A DNA stretch of 16,248 bases from NCBI GenBank assembly GCA_023430845.1, contig JAEYYJ010000325.1, forward strand, positions 1-16,248. The letters are read 5' to 3'. Both the position numbers and the translations under genes were made by a program. Origin of the DNA: Pseudomonadota bacterium (GTDB lineage Bacteria; Pseudomonadota; Alphaproteobacteria; Rhizobiales; Hyphomicrobiaceae). This document shows, piece by piece, positions 14,645 through 16,248 of this stretch (within the stretch, counting starts at the first letter, position 1; each line of letters opens with the position of its first letter). The notes under the pieces are model-generated. The model did not search any database and was not told where the DNA came from. It saw nothing but the letters and a program-made list of their open reading frames with translations.

Positions 14645-16248
14645 CTACTTCTCAAGAAACCGCTTGAGGAGATCCTTGGCCCGCTTGGCGCCCTTCTCGG
14701 CCTCCGGCGTATCGCCCAGTAGGCGCTTCGCCGCCTTGTCGATATCCTCGTCCTTGATCCCGCGCGCCGTCTCGCGCACGCCGTCGATCACCTTCTGCGA
14801 GCTCTTCAGGATGCTCTGGTAGTCGCCGCGCAGGCGCGGGCGGTGCCACGGTCCGGCGAGCTGCAACGGCACACTCAACCCCGCCAGACTCTTTGCATTG
14901 CCCGTGGCTGCGCTGTCGGCCAACCGCGGATTGAGCGTCATGTCGAGCGTGCGAGCGGGGAGATTGATCGTGCCCGAGCTGTCGAGGCTGATCGGCGAGG
15001 CGGCAATGCGCATATCCTTGCCCGTCGCGATGCCATCCTTGATGGCGAGGCTCGCGGACAATCGCGAGAAGGGCGTACGGGCTGATGGATTGCGCTCGAG
15101 ATTGGGCATTTCCAGGCGCCTGGCGCTGGCGATTATCTGATCGACGCTCCAACCGAGGATGGCACCCTCGGCAATCTCGATGGAGGCCGTGCCGGCCAGC
15201 GTGCCGACGATCTCCTGCTCGCTCGCGCCGTGCCCGGTGACAGCAAGACGGATCCGAGCGGGCCCGTCCAGCACCTCGAAGCGTCCCGCATTGCCGAGCG
15301 TTTCGAGCGCGCTCACACCGTCGAGCGCCAGGTCGATGCCCACATGGCCGGCCGCGGAGGCGGTTATCACGCCCTTAGCCTTGCCGCCGTGCATCTTGCC
15401 CTCGCGGATGTCGAGCCTGAGTGCGCCATCGGCGAGCGACAGGCCGCCTACGGCATCCGTCAGCACGGCACCGCGCCAGACGACACGAGTGGCGCGCAGA
15501 CGTGCTTCGCCATCGGCAGAACTCAGCTCCGTGAACGCGATAGGGTCCGTCCGCCAGGATCGTGGCGCCCGCCCCTCATGCGGCTGCCCATCTTCGTCGG
15601 CCGCCGTATCATTCTCGGCGTCTGCTGCCGACTTCGGCGCACGCGAGGTTTCGACGCGGCGCACACTACGGCTGCGCTCACGCTCCTCGCTCCGGCGCGT
15701 GCGGATTGTAGCCTTTTCCTCGCGCAGTCGATCGAAGTCGAGTTCGGCCAGCACCAGATCGGCAGCAAACCGCGGTCGTCGGCCGAGCGCCACCTCGACA
15801 TCGCCGCGCGCATCGATGCCAGCGGCCTTGAATTGCATCCCTTCGATGCGTGCGCGGTTCTCGTCAGCTTCAAACTGACCCTTCAGAGCAATTGTCCCGC
15901 TCAAGCCCGCACTGTCGCGGACCCGCATGCCGAGCCACCGTCCGGCTTCGCTCACCGATGGCGTCGTCAGATCAAGCTTTCCTTTCAGGGAGAGCTTGTC
16001 GACAGCGCCTACAGCACCGTCGAAACGCGCGGTGCCGTGGCGGCCGTTGAGCCGGAGCGAGAGCTTCTCCACGCCGCGCGCGGCTTGCTGAGCAGGCTCG
16101 GCGCCAATGTCGAACTTCACGATCTCGCCGTTGTAGGCGACGCTGCCGCGACCTCTGAGTGGCGTCCCCTTGCGGCCTTCGCGCCGAGACACACGGAGCT
16201 GAAGCTGATCCGCCTGCGTCAGGCTCCCCGTGCGCAGATCACGGTAGC
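14645..16248 (-). CDS. AsmA-family protein, C-terminal part (gene runs off the window)
   Basis: 3' part (about 534 codons) of a large AsmA-family envelope protein. The reading frame stays open to the right edge, so the true start lies outside; a GTG at 16192 is not needed. AsmA proteins are inner-membrane-anchored, mostly periplasmic beta-rich proteins linked to lipid transport and outer-membrane balance. The repeated short beta phrases, such as VAYNGEIVKFDIG, LSLKGKLDLTTPS and ALKGQFEADEN, fit this. The AsmA C-terminal domain covers the last 220 residues (RLSASLAIKDGIATGKDMRI, GTINLPARTLDMTLNP, VPLQLAGPWHRPRLRGDY). A charged, probably unstructured insert (RTRRSEERERSRSVRR to HEGRAPRSW) interrupts the middle. 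The tail is Lys-rich. A TAG stop closes it; no clear terminator follows. Confidence 0.85.
   Translation of the reverse strand, partial: YRDLRTGSLTQADQLQLRVSRREGRKGTPLRGRGSVAYNGEIVKFDIGAEPAQQAARGVEKLSLRLNGRHGTARFDGAVGAVDKLSLKGKLDLTTPSVSEAGRWLGMRVRDSAGLSGTIALKGQFEADENRARIEGMQFKAAGIDARGDVEVALGRRPRFAADLVLAELDFDRLREEKATIRTRRSEERERSRSVRRVETSRAPKSAADAENDTAADEDGQPHEGRAPRSWRTDPIAFTELSSADGEARLRATRVVWRGAVLTDAVGGLSLADGALRLDIREGKMHGGKAKGVITASAAGHVGIDLALDGVSALETLGNAGRFEVLDGPARIRLAVTGHGASEQEIVGTLAGTASIEIAEGAILGWSVDQIIASARRLEMPNLERNPSARTPFSRLSASLAIKDGIATGKDMRIAASPISLDSSGTINLPARTLDMTLNPRLADSAATGNAKSLAGLSVPLQLAGPWHRPRLRGDYQSILKSSQKVIDGVRETARGIKDEDIDKAAKRLLGDTPEAEKGAKRAKDLLKRFLEK

Noticed and set aside
1..16248. 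Mobile element, CRISPR, toxin-antitoxin, defence cluster, tRNA or rRNA
   Set aside because: I saw no transposase or integrase text, no regularly spaced repeats, and no RNA gene of these classes in either strand.

Overview
The window looks like chromosomal DNA from a GC-rich alphaproteobacterium, most likely of the Hyphomicrobiales (Rhizobiales). Evidence for this is an RNase E with the alphaproteobacterial start (MLIDATHPEETR), a long charged insertion in its S1 domain and a GWWQRR-type C-terminus; a rhizobial-style S-adenosylmethionine decarboxylase; an AMIN/Amidase_3 cell-wall amidase divergent from rne; and a small RNA that appears to belong to the alphaproteobacterial suhB/MmgR family. 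The genus cannot be fixed from the sequence alone.

Layout. Positions 132-3222 hold a complete TRAP transporter (dctP, dctQ, dctM on +), followed by a monocarboxylate-type MFS permease (3378-4676, +). A short RNA gene ending in a perfect intrinsic terminator (about 4770-4842, +) separates these transporters from a house-keeping block: amiC (4871-6238, -), an 857-base non-coding divergent region, rne (7096-10110, +) and a DUF3754/TMEM143-like membrane protein gene (10326-11801, +). A second MFS permease (11873-13147, +) converges on a block read from the minus strand: a PhnB-like VOC protein (13181-13666), speD (13848-14414) with its own terminator and a structured leader, and the 3' part of an AsmA-family gene (14645-16248) that runs off the right edge.

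How the genes relate. The left third is solute uptake: a three-part TRAP system for an organic acid plus an MFS carrier of a family that often moves monocarboxylates. No catabolic gene or regulator is present to name the substrate. The centre concerns RNA decay and peptidoglycan splitting, and the right side polyamine synthesis and envelope maintenance. These are mostly independent units. The one cross-link visible in the sequence is that the small RNA's conserved anti-Shine-Dalgarno loop is complementary over 8 to 9 bases to the dctP ribosome binding site in the same window.

I found no defence system, CRISPR array, insertion sequence, prophage, tRNA or rRNA, and no clearly new multi-gene system. 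The best leads are regulatory: the small RNA and its possible dctP target, and a repeated CCCCAA element in the speD leader that could mask the speD ribosome binding site.
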